Below, piece by piece: positions 21,311-29,432 of a DNA stretch of 64,000 nucleotides. The stretch is taken from the NCBI RefSeq assembly GCF_030813245.1, contig NZ_JAUSUA010000004.1:1-64000 (forward strand). The letters run 5' to 3'. The stretch is from Alkalicoccobacillus murimartini. Its GTDB lineage: Bacteria; Bacillota; Bacilli; Bacillales; Bacillaceae_D. A model generated the notes under the pieces. That model saw only the letters and a program-made list of their open reading frames with translations, made no database searches and was not told the DNA's origin. How positions within the stretch are numbered: position 1 is the stretch's first letter; the number at the start of each line of letters is the position of its first letter. A program made the translations under genes and the position numbers.

Positions 21311-21365
21311 GAGGCCGCCGCTTCGGACATACACTCCGCTTTCCCTGGGCGGCTGGCTGGTGAGC
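21311..21365. repeat. GC-rich REP-like element
   Basis: This 55-bp stretch is clearly richer in GC than its surroundings and contains an imperfect inverted repeat, GGCCGCC ... GGCGGCTGG, around CACTCCGCTTTCCCTGGGC. It resembles a dispersed repeat I recall from many Bacillaceae genomes (CTCCGCTTTCCGCGGGCGG type), but no second copy is seen in this window. It sits between a terminator and the end of the convergent GT gene. Confidence 0.5.
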
Positions 21366-21384
21366 ATAAATTTACACCAATCTC

Positions 21385-22494
21385 TTACTCGTTTGAACGA
21401 CCTTGATACAACGTTCTTTTCACTTGTTCAATTTGCTCAGGGTTATTGATCAGCTCGTTAATCATATCGTATAACCCATGTGGATCGTTCGCCGGAACAG
21501 TCCATCCCGCATTTCTTTCCTTAACTACCTCCGCCTGTGCACCAAGGTCAAAACAAATCACTGGATACCCTAAAAGCAGTGCTTCATGTGTTGTATAAGA
21601 AAAGGTCTCAGGACAAATAGATGGAATTAAGACTAAATCGATGTGATCCTCATGAAGTAAAGAAAACAACCGATCTGGAGATGAATAGGCTGATCTTTTA
21701 ATAAAATTTGATTGCGTAAGCTTTGTTAGATCTCGACCTGCTTCACCATATAAATAAAATTCACATGAAAGCTTTGCATTCTCCGACTGCATAATGAGTG
21801 ACGCTAATTCCCTTACACCTTTATGAGCGTAAATATGTCCAAGAACAGCTATTCGAATAGGAAGAGATGCAATAGCAACTTTCTTTTGAGGTTCATATTC
21901 AAGCTGAAGAGTGTGTGGTATAACATCAATACACAATGAGGGCTCATAGCTTTCCATAATCAATTTAGTCGATTCACTCGGGGCTGTTATGCTTTCAGCT
22001 GTTGATAATAACTGACGAAATTGATCTCGCCAGCTACGAATAGTCGGAGCCGACTCACATAACATATGTTTCATCTGAATCCGCTTCGCACCAAAACTTG
22101 CGCAAGCATCGCAGATAGGATCTTCCTTTGGCATTCCGCAATAGTTGCCTTTTTGATCTACAAAAAATACAAACGGACAGACGGAGAAAAAATCGTGCAA
22201 CCAGATTCGATGTGATACACCAGACCTTTTGATTACGTTGAGTAGTTTGGAAATTTGAATATTCCATAGATGATGAATGTGTAGCTCGTTGATCTCATAT
22301 TGTTGAATGAGTCCAGCTAATTGTGGATAGGTTATTCTCCTTGGATCTCGATCAGGTATCAGGAAAAAAAGTCCTTTCATATCTGAATACAGCTCGTAGA
22401 TCTGCCCATGATGGTTCTGTTTCCATTGATCTAAAAAATGAATCATTCCTCCTCCACCTTGATGATGGATAATCAAAACATTTGGATGATTCAT
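21385..22494 (-). CDS. GT4-family glycosyltransferase with Cys cluster
   Basis: 369 residues. GT-B fold: IIHHQGGGG loop (about 8-16), IWLHDFFSVCP (about 97), RIAVLGHIYAHKGV donor-domain start (about 218) and PETFSYTTHEALLLGYPVI with the E-x7-E nucleotide-sugar site (about 305). A Cys cluster, NYCGMPKEDPICDACAS (about 117-133), likely binds zinc, as in some glycan-chain GT4 enzymes. It overlaps the RmlD-like gene by ATGA, so the sugars they handle may be linked. Not closely related to the three GT paralogs at 9.8-15 kb. Confidence 0.82.
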   Translation of the reverse strand: MNHPNVLIIHHQGGGGMIHFLDQWKQNHHGQIYELYSDMKGLFFLIPDRDPRRITYPQLAGLIQQYEINELHIHHLWNIQISKLLNVIKRSGVSHRIWLHDFFSVCPFVFFVDQKGNYCGMPKEDPICDACASFGAKRIQMKHMLCESAPTIRSWRDQFRQLLSTAESITAPSESTKLIMESYEPSLCIDVIPHTLQLEYEPQKKVAIASLPIRIAVLGHIYAHKGVRELASLIMQSENAKLSCEFYLYGEAGRDLTKLTQSNFIKRSAYSSPDRLFSLLHEDHIDLVLIPSICPETFSYTTHEALLLGYPVICFDLGAQAEVVKERNAGWTVPANDPHGLYDMINELINNPEQIEQVKRTLYQGRSNE

Positions 22495-23315
22495 GTATGC
22501 TTCTCCTGCATATATTCACCTAATGCTTCCTGCCATCTCCGTGGTTTCATCAAAAGGGTTTGTTCCAGCTTAGTTGTAGATAAGACCGTACGAGTGGGTC
22601 TAGAAGCTTGACCCACTCTCTTCTCTGTCTTCGTACTTACCAAATTCACCTGTCGAGGAAGATAAGAAAGAATGGCTTGAGCCCATTCAAATCTACTGCA
22701 AGCACCCCTATTCGATATGTGGTATAGTCCAGGGGAATAATGCCTTAACAGCCACGTCCATTCTACAAGATCTCGAATATAGGTTGGACTCCCCACCTGG
22801 TCACTCACTACTTTCAATTCAGATTTTAGATTGGCCGCAGTACGAATCTTTTCAATAAAATCATTTTCCCCTCCAAACAACCATGAGGTTCGAATGACAT
22901 ATACATTAGAATGATGACGAACACCTTCCTCGGCTAGCCACTTGCTTAAAGCATACATATTATCTGGGGTTGGCTGATCCATTTCTGAATAAGGTTCTAA
23001 GGAGAACTTAGAGAATAGATAATCAGTACTAAAAAGAAATAAAGGTCGCCCACCAGCAGCCTCAGCCATGTATTGAACAGCTACACAATTTACAAGAAAC
23101 GATTTCATTGGTTGGCTTTCGCATTCGTCTACATTTGTAAATGCAGCACAATGGAAAATCAAATCTGGATTAAGCTTATCGACTTGTTTCATCACGGCGT
23201 TCCTATCTGTGCAATCAAGCTGGTATCGATGAAATGAGTAAACCTCTTCTTCGCGTAAATAATCTGCAAATGCCTTTCCAAGACGACCATGTCCACCCGT
23301 AATCATAATTTTCAT
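22491..23315 (-). CDS. RmlD-like NAD(P)-dependent sugar reductase
   Basis: 274 residues. Rossmann motif MITGGHGRLGKAF, then FHCAAFTNVDECE, LFSTDYLF and the active-site YALSKWLAEE (Tyr and Lys about 123-127), all typical of dTDP-4-dehydrorhamnose reductase. VIRTSWLFG and KVVSDQVGSPTY are the usual substrate-binding blocks. The other rhamnose genes (rmlA, rmlB, rmlC) are not in the window, so either they are elsewhere or the enzyme reduces a different 4-keto sugar. It lies 20 bp downstream of the DUF1360 gene. Confidence 0.82.
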   Translation of the reverse strand: MKIMITGGHGRLGKAFADYLREEEVYSFHRYQLDCTDRNAVMKQVDKLNPDLIFHCAAFTNVDECESQPMKSFLVNCVAVQYMAEAAGGRPLFLFSTDYLFSKFSLEPYSEMDQPTPDNMYALSKWLAEEGVRHHSNVYVIRTSWLFGGENDFIEKIRTAANLKSELKVVSDQVGSPTYIRDLVEWTWLLRHYSPGLYHISNRGACSRFEWAQAILSYLPRQVNLVSTKTEKRVGQASRPTRTVLSTTKLEQTLLMKPRRWQEALGEYMQEKHT

Positions 23316-23335
23316 CGTCTCTCCTCAATCCTCCC

Positions 23336-23686
23336 TTATCTATCGCTGACAAGGCGTACCAACGATTCTAAAATAGCTGCAGCACCTGCTAAAGCAAGGA
23401 TGTGGGCGATATAAACAAATAGACTTGGCCAAACTAACCAGCCAGCATATAAAAATGAGGTTGTCCACACACCCATACACCAATAACAACTGAGCAGCAT
23501 GCCCGTCCACTTTCGTAAACCGGTTCCAATTGGTTCAAGATATAGGACAGGTTGCCCATCATGTAACTCCTCTTTAACTTGAACAAATGGACGTCTAACC
23601 CAGCTTGTAATTTCGTCATGAATCAACAAACGCGTTAAACGAAAGGAAGCAAGAATAAGAACAATCCAAGCATATCCCTCTAACAA
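23336..23686 (-). CDS. DUF1360 membrane protein, YjcA-like sporulation protein
   Basis: 116 residues from a TTG start with GAGGGATGC upstream. Hydrophobic helices at about 3-20, 60-82 and 88-110; conserved LASFRLTRLLIHDEI and CYWCMGVW with a Cys pair, the signature I associate with DUF1360. B. subtilis YjcA belongs to this family and lies just after cotV in the crust cluster, so this gene marks the same locus. Function unknown; probably in the mother-cell membrane around the forespore. Confidence 0.75.
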   Translation of the reverse strand: MLEGYAWIVLILASFRLTRLLIHDEITSWVRRPFVQVKEELHDGQPVLYLEPIGTGLRKWTGMLLSCYWCMGVWTTSFLYAGWLVWPSLFVYIAHILALAGAAAILESLVRLVSDR

Positions 23687-23763
23687 AAAGCATCCCTCAT
23701 TTCACATCTATTCAAGATCTATGCTTACAATGACCTGTCCTATACATTCTTTCCCTAGACAAA

Positions 23764-23792
23764 CACCCGTTTTTATTATCGTGCATATAGTA
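23764..23792 (+). promoter_or_regulatory. Sigma-K-like promoter of the Gly-rich protein gene
   Basis: CACC (23764-23767), 16 bp, then CATATAGTA (23784-23792), an exact match to the sigma-K -10. The start codon is 34 bp further on. Confidence 0.62.
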
Positions 23793-23825
23793 CATGAGAA
23801 CCTTTGAGAGGAGACTGTATTCCCT

Positions 23826-24299
23826 ATGAATCGATTTTTTGGTCGTAATCAACGTCAACAGCCTTCTGTTTATTTGCTTCCCCCTGTTGTCGTCAATCAG
23901 TATTTGCATCAATGGGTCACTACAACCATTCCAGGCTATGGAAGAGTAATAGCCTATGTCGCTGATTTTAATCAGAACACTGGTATGGTTTCGTTACTTG
24001 TGTATCAACCTCCATACTATAATCAACAGTTTGTTCAAGTACACAACACAGACTTAGTTGGAATTAGTCCGTATTTTGGTCCTACTCCCCCACGTCCAGG
24101 TCACGGAGGTGGCGGTGGTCAAGGTCCTTGGAATCCTGGTGGTGGCCATGGCGGCGGTGGTCAGGGTCCTTGGAATCCTGGCGGCGGTCAAGGCGGCGGT
24201 GGCCAGGGTCCTTGGAATCCTGGTGGTGGTCAAGGCGGTGGTGGCCAGGGTGGACTTTGGCCATGGATTTGGAACCAGATCGGCGGCCCTCGTCCTTAA
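23826..24299 (+). CDS. Gly-rich PWNP-repeat protein, candidate spore outer-layer protein
   Basis: 157 residues. Residues 1-88 form a small domain (SVYLLPPVVVNQYLHQWVTTTI, split here as SVYLLPPVV and YLHQWVTTTI) with a Tyr/Gln-rich strand region; residues 95-147 are three near-perfect copies of GPWNPGGGxGGGGQ; the end is LWPWIWNQIGGPRP. Repeated Trp-Asn-Pro in Gly-rich context suggests an extended, possibly cross-linked structural protein. A sigma-K-like promoter is 34 bp upstream and a strong terminator follows. The ribosome site GAGGAG is 13 nt from ATG, longer than usual. Family not named. Confidence 0.75.
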   Translation: MNRFFGRNQRQQPSVYLLPPVVVNQYLHQWVTTTIPGYGRVIAYVADFNQNTGMVSLLVYQPPYYNQQFVQVHNTDLVGISPYFGPTPPRPGHGGGGGQGPWNPGGGHGGGGQGPWNPGGGQGGGGQGPWNPGGGQGGGGQGGLWPWIWNQIGGPRP

Positions 24300-24315
24300 A
24301 CATATTTGTAACGCA

Positions 24316-24355
24316 GAAACGCACTGAACATGTTTATGTTCAGTGCGTTTCTTTT
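24316..24355 (+). terminator. Terminator of the Gly-rich protein gene
   Basis: GAAACGCACTGAACAT and its complement form a 16-bp stem with a GTTT loop, followed by CTTTT. Confidence 0.9.
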
Positions 24356-24425
24356 GATTATTCTTCTTGATGAGGTGGAGATTCCTTTTGGTAAGGTCGT
24401 AACTGTTCATGCGCATCTGGCCTGT

Positions 24426-24671
24426 CTTGCTCTTGTCCACTTTCCGCTTATTAACTCTAGGTCAGGTCTTTGTATCGCTTTTCACTTCTTGTTAAAGTGG
24501 CCCAGTATCTTAATTAAATTTACGTTTTTCTTGATAAGACATGCCACCTCTTACTATATTTTTATCTGTCTTATTACCACCTTTATTCCTCTTATCAACG
24601 TCTTCTTCCTCTTACTTTATCTCCGTCTATCTTGGTTATAAGCACACCCCTCTTGATAAGAGTTCTACCAA
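24426..24671. repeat. Degenerate array A, CTT-anchored units every 20-21 bp
   Basis: On the + strand a CTT(A/G)-type anchor starts at 24426, 24447, 24468, 24488, 24509, 24530, 24550, 24570, 24591, 24611, 24631 and 24652: twelve units with spacings of 20 or 21 (mean 20.5). The bases between anchors are pyrimidine-rich but poorly conserved; CTTATYAN, CTTACT and CTTGATAAGA variants dominate. The phase may run weakly back to 24366. It lies between convergent genes, past a terminator, with no supported coding frame. Confidence 0.7.
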
Positions 24672-24725
24672 TCAATGACGTATAAATCACTAAATGAAAT
24701 CCGACTTTCATTTAGTTCATTTTCG

Positions 24726-24860
24726 TCATGTTCGTTTTTTAAACAATGTTAAAATATTTACAATACAATTGATCGCCATTATGACAACAAGAATAGTGAT
24801 TAACGTATTCAAATGATCCATTTGATCGTTATAATTTATAATCAATCCTTCTACATTCAT
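24726..24860 (-). CDS. 44-residue single-span membrane protein
   Basis: The frame reads MNVEGLIINYNDQMDHLNTL, then a hydrophobic span of about 20 residues (ITILVVIMAINCIVNILTL region) and a basic end LFKKRT. GGGAGTGG lies 7 nt before ATG. A perfect 11-bp hairpin (24689-24716, ACTAAATGAAA stem) follows the stop but lacks a clear T-run. A 17-bp palindrome lies 21 bp upstream of the start. No family recognised; a small inner-membrane protein is the simplest reading. Confidence 0.55.
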   Translation of the reverse strand: MNVEGLIINYNDQMDHLNTLITILVVIMAINCIVNILTLFKKRT

Positions 24861-24880
24861 ATATACCACTCCCATATTTT

Positions 24881-24897
24881 TGTAACTTTATGTTACA
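24881..24897. promoter_or_regulatory. 17-bp palindrome upstream of the small membrane protein
   Basis: TGTAACTTTATGTTACA has six-base arms (TGTAAC/GTTACA) around TTTAT. Its place just before the ribosome site of the 24860 gene suggests an operator, but the binding protein is unknown. Confidence 0.35.
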
Positions 24898-24983
24898 GAT
24901 ACCCTAATGGCACGTATATCAATACATAAAAGATCACTCTCATATGCGTTTTAGAACTATTTCATTCCCTCTTTATTCCCACA

Positions 24984-25016
24984 AAAAAAACCATATGCAG
25001 CTTCGCATATGGTTTT
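24984..25016 (-). terminator. Terminator of fabI
   Basis: AAAACCATATGC and GCATATGGTTTT form a 12-bp stem, with eight T residues following on the minus strand, 9 bp past the fabI stop. Confidence 0.92.
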
Positions 25017-25024
25017 ATCTATTA

Positions 25025-25804
25025 TTAGATAGAAAGAATGTTAAATCCACCATCCACATGAAGAATTTCCCCGGTAATACCGCGGGCTAAATCACTCACA
25101 AGGAATAGGGCAGTGTCGCCAACCTCTTCTTGAGTTGTTACTTTACGAAGAGGAGCTCGTTCTTCGATGTCTCTTAAAATTTCATTGAATCCACCGATTC
25201 CTTTAGCTGCCAATGTACGGATTGGTCCAGCTGAAATGGCATTTACACGAATTCCGTCTTTACCAAGATCATTCGCAAGGTATTTAACACTTGCATCAAG
25301 AGTCGCCTTCGCTACACCCATAACATTATAGTTCTTCACAACTTTTTCGCCACCAAGATATGTTAAGGTGATAATGCTTCCACCTTCAGTCATCAATGGA
25401 CGTGCTTCCTTAGAAACAGCTGTAAGAGAATAAGCACTGATATTCTGAGCTAACAGAAATCCATCACGAGTCGTATTCAAGTACTCTCCTTCAAGCTCCT
25501 CTTTGTTTGCGAAAGCAATACAGTGAGCCAAGCCATGAATTGTTCCTACTTCTTCTTTAATTTGCTTAAAGGTGCTCGTAATTTCCTCATCACTCGTAAT
25601 ATCACAAGGAAGAACCAAGTGGTCATCACGATCAAGTGTTTCAGCTAGCTGACGAACATTCTTCTCAAGACGCTCTCCTGCATATGTAAAAATAAGTCGT
25701 GCCCCTGCTTTTGCTAGAGATTGTGAGATTCCCCACGCGATACTTCTTTTATTAGCAACACCCATGACAACATACGTGCGATTTTCAAGTGATAACTGAT
25801 ACAT
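25025..25804 (-). CDS. fabI: Enoyl-[acyl-carrier-protein] reductase FabI
   Basis: 259 residues. It reduces trans-2-enoyl-ACP with NAD(P)H in the last step of each fatty-acid elongation round. Visible: GVANKRSIAWGIS NAD loop (about 15-27), the FabI-type Tyr-x6-Tyr-x6-Lys catalytic set in YNVMGVAKA with an earlier Tyr in LTYLGG, and the C-terminal GEILHVDGGFN. GAGGATAT lies before ATG. It stands alone with its own terminator; a degenerate FapR-like site overlaps its promoter region, matching FapR control of fabI in B. subtilis. In B. subtilis fabI is next to the spore crust genes, as it is next to the spore island here. Confidence 0.97.
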   Translation of the reverse strand: MYQLSLENRTYVVMGVANKRSIAWGISQSLAKAGARLIFTYAGERLEKNVRQLAETLDRDDHLVLPCDITSDEEITSTFKQIKEEVGTIHGLAHCIAFANKEELEGEYLNTTRDGFLLAQNISAYSLTAVSKEARPLMTEGGSIITLTYLGGEKVVKNYNVMGVAKATLDASVKYLANDLGKDGIRVNAISAGPIRTLAAKGIGGFNEILRDIEERAPLRKVTTQEEVGDTALFLVSDLARGITGEILHVDGGFNILSI

Positions 25805-25827
25805 ATTTATATCCTCCTATTGGTTGC

Positions 25828-25847
25828 TTCTAGTAGTTGGTCCTAAT
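25828..25847. promoter_or_regulatory. Degenerate FapR operator candidate upstream of fabI
   Basis: The minus strand reads TTAGGACCAACTACTAGAA, which keeps about 12 of 17 positions of the FapR site TTAGTACCTGATACTAA. fabI belongs to the FapR regulon in B. subtilis. The match is imperfect, unlike the exact site upstream of fabH at 63033. Confidence 0.5.
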
Positions 25848-25865
25848 GATTGTACCATAGTTTCT

Positions 25866-26777
25866 TTATCCCTGTTGTATGTGAGCTAACAGTTGTAAGA
25901 AATCATCAGGTGCCTTTGCTTCAAATACCATCTCTTCTCCCGTAAATGGGTGTGAAAAAAATAACTTACAGCTATGCAACGCTTGATGGCTTAATCCTAA
26001 CATTTCTCCACCGTACAATGTATCTCCTGCTAAAGGATGACCAATAGAGGAAAAATGGACTCTGATTTGATGGGTTCTACCTGTTTCGAGAGCAATGCTA
26101 ACATGGGTAATCTCCGTCCCCGTTGTGATGGTTTTATAATGCGTGACCGCAGCTTTTCCATCTTCCGCAACCATTCGCTCAATGATACTGTTCGGGTTTC
26201 GACCAATTGGGGCTGTAATTGTGCCCTCAGATGGTTCAACCATACCTTGAACAAGTGCTTCATAGCGCCTATTCAACTTTCCTGCCTTTTGCTGTTTACC
26301 CATTTGATCATGCGCATATCGGTGCTTTGCTACAATTAGTAATCCTGACGTGCCACGGTCCAGACGATTTACTGGATGAAATGTAGCTTGAATTTGATTA
26401 GCCTGATAATAAGCAAGAACAGCATTCGCAAGTGTTCCTCTAGGATGTTCTCTCGACGGAATGGTGGCCATTCCTGCTTCTTTGTTAATGACCAGCAAAT
26501 GCTCGTCCTCAAAAAGGATCTCGAATGACCGTTTTTCTGGAATTAATCCTACTGACGGACTTTCAGGAGGGAGATGAACAACAACGACATCCCCTTCTTC
26601 CAGGATCGTTCTGACTGTTTTCTCGACGCCATTTACTTTTATTGAGCCACCATGAAACTTTATCGATGTCAGCATTTTTTTGGAGACCTGCTTCTGCACA
26701 CGCAAAAACGCTCTAAGGCTACTGTGCGCAGAGGACTCGCCGACCGTCCAAACAAAGATTGGCTGATTATTCACCAA
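25866..26777 (-). CDS. yjbO: RluA-family pseudouridine synthase, YjbO-like
   Basis: 303 residues. N-terminal S4-like RNA-binding part ([21 protein letters not shown] region, about 22-60), then the PseudoU_synth_2 domain with the catalytic Asp in [12 protein letters not shown] (about 133-144) and RTHQIRVHF near the end. It converts uridine to pseudouridine in rRNA or tRNA; target not readable. The start is TTG 26777 or GTG 26774, both fed by AAGGAG; it overlaps the nadK stop by 11 nt, so translation is coupled. Confidence 0.92.
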   Translation of the reverse strand: MVNNQPIFVWTVGESSAHSSLRAFLRVQKQVSKKMLTSIKFHGGSIKVNGVEKTVRTILEEGDVVVVHLPPESPSVGLIPEKRSFEILFEDEHLLVINKEAGMATIPSREHPRGTLANAVLAYYQANQIQATFHPVNRLDRGTSGLLIVAKHRYAHDQMGKQQKAGKLNRRYEALVQGMVEPSEGTITAPIGRNPNSIIERMVAEDGKAAVTHYKTITTGTEITHVSIALETGRTHQIRVHFSSIGHPLAGDTLYGGEMLGLSHQALHSCKLFFSHPFTGEEMVFEAKAPDDFLQLLAHIQQG

Positions 26778-27564
26778 TAAACGACTCCTTCACTCGTTTC
26801 CAAAACGGAAAAGGACGAAATCTTGCAAAACGGATCTTTTCTTCTGCTACTCTGCACTGAATGGAGGCAATGTCTTCATAATTAATTGTATAATGATCAA
26901 TGGTTACCTGCACATCTGCATTATTTAACAGCTTCAGTAAACAGGTATGGTGCTGTGGTAATACCATAGGAGAGCCAATCGTTCGGTAGACCCTGTTATT
27001 GATGGAAGCCATTTCTGAGATTTGAAGAGATGCCAAAGAAGGATGTAAAATCGCTCCTCCTAATGCTTTGTTGTATGCCGTACTTCCCGAAGGAGTAGAA
27101 ATACACAAACCATCTCCCCTAAATGTTTCAAAGGTCTCCCCTTTAATCTCTACATTACAAACAAGAGAGGATCCCTCAGATGTCTTAACCGTTGACTCAT
27201 TTAATGCTAAGTATCGTTTTGGTGAAGTCGAGTCCCCATAACGAACCACCACTTCTAGCAGCGGATACTCAACAATTTGAAAAGGAGTTTTGGCAATGTG
27301 AATGATGAGATTCTCCACTTCATCTGGTACCCAGTCAGCATAAAACCCTAAGTGGCCTGTATGTACTCCAACAAAGGCTGTTTCCTCAAGGCGATGACTA
27401 TAATCATGAAATGCCTGTAATAGCGTGCCATCTCCACCAACAGAAATGACGATTTCCGGTTCTTTGTTATCCTGTACTAAATCAAATTTATTTAATGATT
27501 GTCTGATTCGTTCCACTAACGCGTCCGATATTTCATCACCACGTGAAGCTAATGCATAATTCAA
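26767..27564 (-). CDS. nadK: NAD kinase
   Basis: 265 residues; phosphorylates NAD to NADP. The kinase motif [11 protein letters not shown] is at about 44-54 and the dinucleotide site [14 protein letters not shown] at about 157-170, both intact. TTG start ([11 protein letters not shown]) with GGAGGTGATCGA before it; no ATG fits. It lies 20 bp from the YjbM gene and overlaps the YjbO gene, reproducing the B. subtilis yjbM-nadF(yjbN)-yjbO order. Confidence 0.96.
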   Translation of the reverse strand: MNYALASRGDEISDALVERIRQSLNKFDLVQDNKEPEIVISVGGDGTLLQAFHDYSHRLEETAFVGVHTGHLGFYADWVPDEVENLIIHIAKTPFQIVEYPLLEVVVRYGDSTSPKRYLALNESTVKTSEGSSLVCNVEIKGETFETFRGDGLCISTPSGSTAYNKALGGAILHPSLASLQISEMASINNRVYRTIGSPMVLPQHHTCLLKLLNNADVQVTIDHYTINYEDIASIQCRVAEEKIRFARFRPFPFWKRVKESFIGE

Positions 27565-27584
27565 TCGATCACCTCCATTTACAT

Positions 27585-28217
27585 TTAGTTGATATCCTGT
27601 TGATGACGCTTGGCCATTAATAATTCCTGTGCTTCCCGCACTTCATCTCTAATGATAGACATTTCTTCATCTAGCTTAAATGCAGCTTCCGACGCTCGAA
27701 TGAGCCTCCGTCCAATCTCGTCAGGAATTTCTCCACTGTATTTGTATCGTAAGGAATGCTCAATGGTTGCCCAGAAATTCATAGATAACGTTCGAACCTG
27801 AAGTTCAACCTGAATTTTCTTTTCTCCTTGAATGGTCTGCACTGGGTACCAAATAATTAAATGATAAGATCGATAGCCGCTTGGCTTTTGCTCTATTATA
27901 TAATCTCTTTCTTCAAGAATTTCAAAATCTGTTCGTTTTCGGATGAGTTCAACTACCGTTTCAATATCTTCAACGAACTGAGTCACAATTCGTACCCCTG
28001 CTAGATCTTGAATCTCTTGTTCCAAATGATCAAATGAGATTTTTTTTCGAGCGGCTTTATTCAAAATACTTGAGACTGGTTTGACTCGGCCAGTCACAAA
28101 CTCAATCGGTGTATGATTAGAGCTTTTTTGATATTGCTCTCGTACTCCCTTTAATTTCACTTTTAACTCTTCGACTGCCTGTTTATATGGTGACAGGAGT
28201 TCATCCCAGCTATTCAT
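27585..28217 (-). CDS. yjbM: Small alarmone synthetase RelQ/SasB (YjbM)
   Basis: 210 residues. RelA_SpoT synthetase domain without hydrolase or regulatory domains. Visible: [15 protein letters not shown] (about 72-86), [21 protein letters not shown] with the substrate-binding YRSYH, and [18 protein letters not shown] containing the catalytic Glu (ELQVRT) and conserved His. It makes (p)ppGpp from ATP and GTP/GDP. SasB-type enzymes form tetramers activated by pppGpp. A second such gene is at 45604. Confidence 0.94.
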   Translation of the reverse strand: MNSWDELLSPYKQAVEELKVKLKGVREQYQKSSNHTPIEFVTGRVKPVSSILNKAARKKISFDHLEQEIQDLAGVRIVTQFVEDIETVVELIRKRTDFEILEERDYIIEQKPSGYRSYHLIIWYPVQTIQGEKKIQVELQVRTLSMNFWATIEHSLRYKYSGEIPDEIGRRLIRASEAAFKLDEEMSIIRDEVREAQELLMAKRHQQDIN

Positions 28218-28240
28218 ATCATCACCACCAATTAAGTGTT

Positions 28241-28624
28241 TTATTTTTCTTTAAATGCAACATTAACAGCTTGCTCAAAATCTTCTCCGTAATTTCCATT
28301 ACCTTGTATGTTTTCTAATAGAAAATCAAATTCATCATGAAAGTGAGAAAGCTCGATATGGACGTTGTCATGAAGGTCTAAGTGAATCGCCTTTTTCGTC
28401 TCATATGCTTCACGTACTTGTGACCATAACTCTTGGTGAAAAATCACTTGGTGAAACCCTGATTCGTCTTCAAGTATGTAAATAAATGCAAATCCATCCG
28501 AATCAACAAGTAATCGCTTGCCGGGTTCCAAAGTTTTAGCTAGATCTTCTGAAAGTTTTTCATGACCTTTAGCTAACCAATGATCTCCGTTATCTGTTAG
28601 TTCAATGATGTGTAATTTGTGCAT
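28241..28624 (-). CDS. yjbL: UPF0738 family protein YjbL
   Basis: 127 residues, acidic, no membrane segment. It begins MHKLHIIELTDNGDHWLAKG and has GKRLLVDSDGFAFIYILED and a C-terminal helix with NYGEDFEQAVN. Length and position between yjbK and yjbM match YjbL (UPF0738). Function unknown. AGGAGAAAATAGT lies before ATG; divergent from yjbK. Confidence 0.85.
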   Translation of the reverse strand: MHKLHIIELTDNGDHWLAKGHEKLSEDLAKTLEPGKRLLVDSDGFAFIYILEDESGFHQVIFHQELWSQVREAYETKKAIHLDLHDNVHIELSHFHDEFDFLLENIQGNGNYGEDFEQAVNVAFKEK

Positions 28625-28804
28625 ACTATTTTCTCCTCATTCCATTTCAAAATCCAACCTGATTCCGGTATAAGTTTAACATATTTTTGCTGTTCAAAGA
28701 ATCGTTAGCTCCGGATTCATCTTGATGTTGAGCAAAAAACAGCACTATGACATAATAGATGAATCATAAGATCTTAGTACGTATCTAGCAGGAGGATACC
28801 CTAC

Positions 28805-29392
28805 ATGTCGCAGGAATTTGAATATGAAGCTAAAAGCTTACTTTCACTCTCAGATTTTTCTACTCTTATCCATCATTTAAAGCTACAAGAGCATAAAGCT
28901 ATTACGCAGCATAATCATTACTTTGAAACACCCGATAGCGAATTAAGCGCTGCCGGATCTGCTTTGCGTATTCGTGAAAAAAATGACAAAGCTATTCTAA
29001 CATTAAAACAACCTTCAGAAGACGGAGGATTACTTGAAACTCATCAAGTTCTTACAGAAAAAGAAAAAGAAGAAGCTTTAGCGAACGGGACGTTGCCTAA
29101 TGGACAAACGACTTCACAATTAAACAGTCTGCTCTTGGCCCATAACCAATTATCTTTTCTAGGCACGTTAACAACAGAAAGAATTGAAGTTTCTTATCAA
29201 GATGGAAGTCTTTGCTTAGATAAAAGCAGTTATCTTGGTGATGTTGATTATGAGGTAGAATTCGAAGGGTCTTCTATGAAATCTGCCCACCAGACCTTAA
29301 CATCTTTACTTAATGAGGTAGGTATATCTCCTATGAAAACCCCTAATAAAGTAGCACGATTCTTTATGCGTAAAGCAGCGCAAAATAACTAA
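28805..29392 (+). CDS. yjbK: CYTH-domain protein YjbK
   Basis: 195 residues. The CYTH signature ExExK is seen near the N-terminus as EFEYEAK, with paired basic/acidic strands after it (ALRIREKNDKAILTLKQ, VDYEVEFE, VARFFMRK). CYTH proteins form a tunnel binding triphosphorylated substrates with Mg; many are inorganic triphosphatases. The B. subtilis yjbK-yjbL-yjbM neighbourhood is kept. AGGAGGATA precedes ATG. Confidence 0.92.
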   Translation: MSQEFEYEAKSLLSLSDFSTLIHHLKLQEHKAITQHNHYFETPDSELSAAGSALRIREKNDKAILTLKQPSEDGGLLETHQVLTEKEKEEALANGTLPNGQTTSQLNSLLLAHNQLSFLGTLTTERIEVSYQDGSLCLDKSSYLGDVDYEVEFEGSSMKSAHQTLTSLLNEVGISPMKTPNKVARFFMRKAAQNN

Positions 29393-29399
29393 TTCACAC

Positions 29400-29432
29400 A
29401 AAAAAACCATCCAGTTAGGATGGTTTTTTTCT
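29400..29432. terminator. Bidirectional terminator between yjbK and cwlQ
   Basis: AACCATCC and GGATGGTT with a 5-nt loop are flanked by A-runs and T-runs, so both convergent genes can end here. Confidence 0.9.

Noticed and set aside
21255-21449. + strand ORF spanning the cgeB terminator and GC-rich element
   Set aside because: It runs through a terminator hairpin and the repeat and then antisense to the GT4 gene, with no ribosome site.
6681-23315. Anthrose or complete dTDP-rhamnose operon of the B. anthracis type
   Set aside because: No enoyl-CoA hydratase/anthrose set and no rmlA, rmlB or rmlC was found; only a RmlD-like gene is present.
24054-24440. Antisense ORFs over the Gly-rich gene
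   Set aside because: Gly/Pro-rich codons leave the opposite frames open; the + gene has a promoter and terminator.
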